Shown piece after piece: positions 63,561-64,000 of a DNA stretch of 64,000 nt (the stretch's first letter is position 1; every line of letters starts with the position of its first letter). Under the pieces are notes generated by a model. That model saw nothing but the letters and a program-made list of their open reading frames with translations. It was not told where the DNA came from and did not search any database. The translations under genes and the position numbers were made by a program. Source of the DNA: Glandiceps talaboti. Lineage: Eukaryota; Hemichordata; Enteropneusta; Spengelidae. The stretch covers positions 16,974,503 to 17,038,502 of the forward strand of contig NC_135551.1 of assembly GCF_964340395.1 (NCBI RefSeq), read 5' to 3'.

Positions 63561-64000
63561 TGAATCAGATTCCTCTGTCAGTCAGTCAGTATACTGGTGT
63601 GCCCCGTAAAGAGAAATTAAATAATTTCTTCAGTATTCTAGATGAAAATGAGATGAAGCTGAAGTATTGGAGTGGAAAGGAAAGTGCACAAGCAAAGAAT
63701 TATCAGAGAAATAAACGAAAGAAGAGTGGACCCCAAAGAAAACTAAGTAGATATGAAGAATATATATTGACACTTGTTCGTTTTCGTTTAGGTCTTCTTA
63801 CTGTTTTTATGAGTGATCTGTTTGGGGTGTCGCAATCGCAATCAAGTGTTTCACAGATATTTACCACTTGGATTACTTACATGAGTACAGTATTATCTAA
63901 GTGTATGGTATGGCCATCCAGACAACTAGTTAATAAATACACGCCCCTATCATTCAGATTAAAGTTTCCCAGTGTCAGAGCAATAATAGATTGTACGGAA

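Larger units (their letters stand above)
60074..64000 (+). pseudogene. THAP-domain / DDE_4 (PIF-Harbinger-like) transposase, partly decayed
   Basis: Exon-like pieces of one gene. Piece 1 (60074 to about 60355) is a THAP zinc finger: CNAPGC, ISFHPFP, then after a one-base gain in the A-run at 60208-60212 the frame shifts to one reading KPWVLAM, MCSRHF and LPTMF. Piece 2 (60960 to about 61262) is bounded by TTACAG and a GTAAGT donor and contains STGTQTD. Its frame also changes near the AATAAC tract (61137-61154). Piece 3 runs from about 63575 to the window edge and is open: YTGVP, a helix-turn-helix region (EEYILTLVRFRLGLL, FGVSQSQSSVSQI), WPSRQL, then FPSVRAIIDCTE with the first catalytic Asp of DDE_Tnp_4. 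The architecture matches THAP plus HTH_Tnp_4 plus DDE_Tnp_4 proteins. The two frame breaks argue for a relic, but an alternative splice form or assembly errors are possible. Confidence 0.75.

Overview
This is a window of animal nuclear DNA. It has spliced genes with GT-AG introns, large AT-rich introns, dense microsatellites and many transposon relics. Gene content (DNAJC8, RMI1, a KIAA0930 homologue, an intronless TRIM-NHL gene, a THAP/DDE transposase relic) fits an invertebrate, probably a marine deuterostome such as a hemichordate, echinoderm or lancelet. The sequence alone does not settle the species. No rRNA, tRNA, CRISPR or bacterial operon structure was seen.

Layout. (1) 886-16858, minus strand: 5' part of a KIAA0930 homologue with two alternative first exons; the 3' part runs off the left edge. 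Its large first introns hold three stretches of LINE-derived or MITE-derived DNA. (2) 16859-17074: a 216-bp gap between divergent start codons, very likely a bidirectional promoter. (3) 17075-23892, plus strand: DNAJC8, nine exons, complete, 257 aa. (4) 23893-28322: minisatellites and 3' flanks. (5) 28323-45768, minus strand: RMI1, eleven exons, 780 aa, complete, with N-terminal OB domain, long disordered middle and C-terminal OB domain. (6) 32445-34796, plus strand: an intronless TRIM-NHL E3 ligase gene nested on the opposite strand inside the 9.7-kb intron 8 of RMI1. (7) 46.2-48.6 kb: three transposon-like palindromes or TIR elements and a pentamer satellite. (8) 48840-49664 (plus) and 56118-56943 (minus): two copies of an unrecognised multi-pass membrane protein gene in inverted orientation; the second is broken by a 4-base insertion. 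Between them lie repeats, a possible LTR element and a decayed multi-copy gene. (9) 57.5-58.6 kb: a LINE 3' fragment. (10) 59.2-60.0 kb: duplications and a Mutator-like MITE. (11) 60074 to the right edge: a THAP-domain/DDE_4 transposase gene, already frameshifted in its first exons but with an intact catalytic-domain exon running off the window.

Working together: DNAJC8 (spliceosome-linked J-protein), RMI1 (BLM-TOP3A dissolvasome) and KIAA0930 share only position. The most original observations are the inverted pair of membrane-protein genes, the tandem decayed copies of the RMI1 exon 3 splice-donor region, the Ser-Pro repeat block in RMI1, the alternative first exons of KIAA0930, and a collection of non-autonomous elements with readable target-site duplications (hAT-like 8 bp; Mutator-like 9 and 11 bp).
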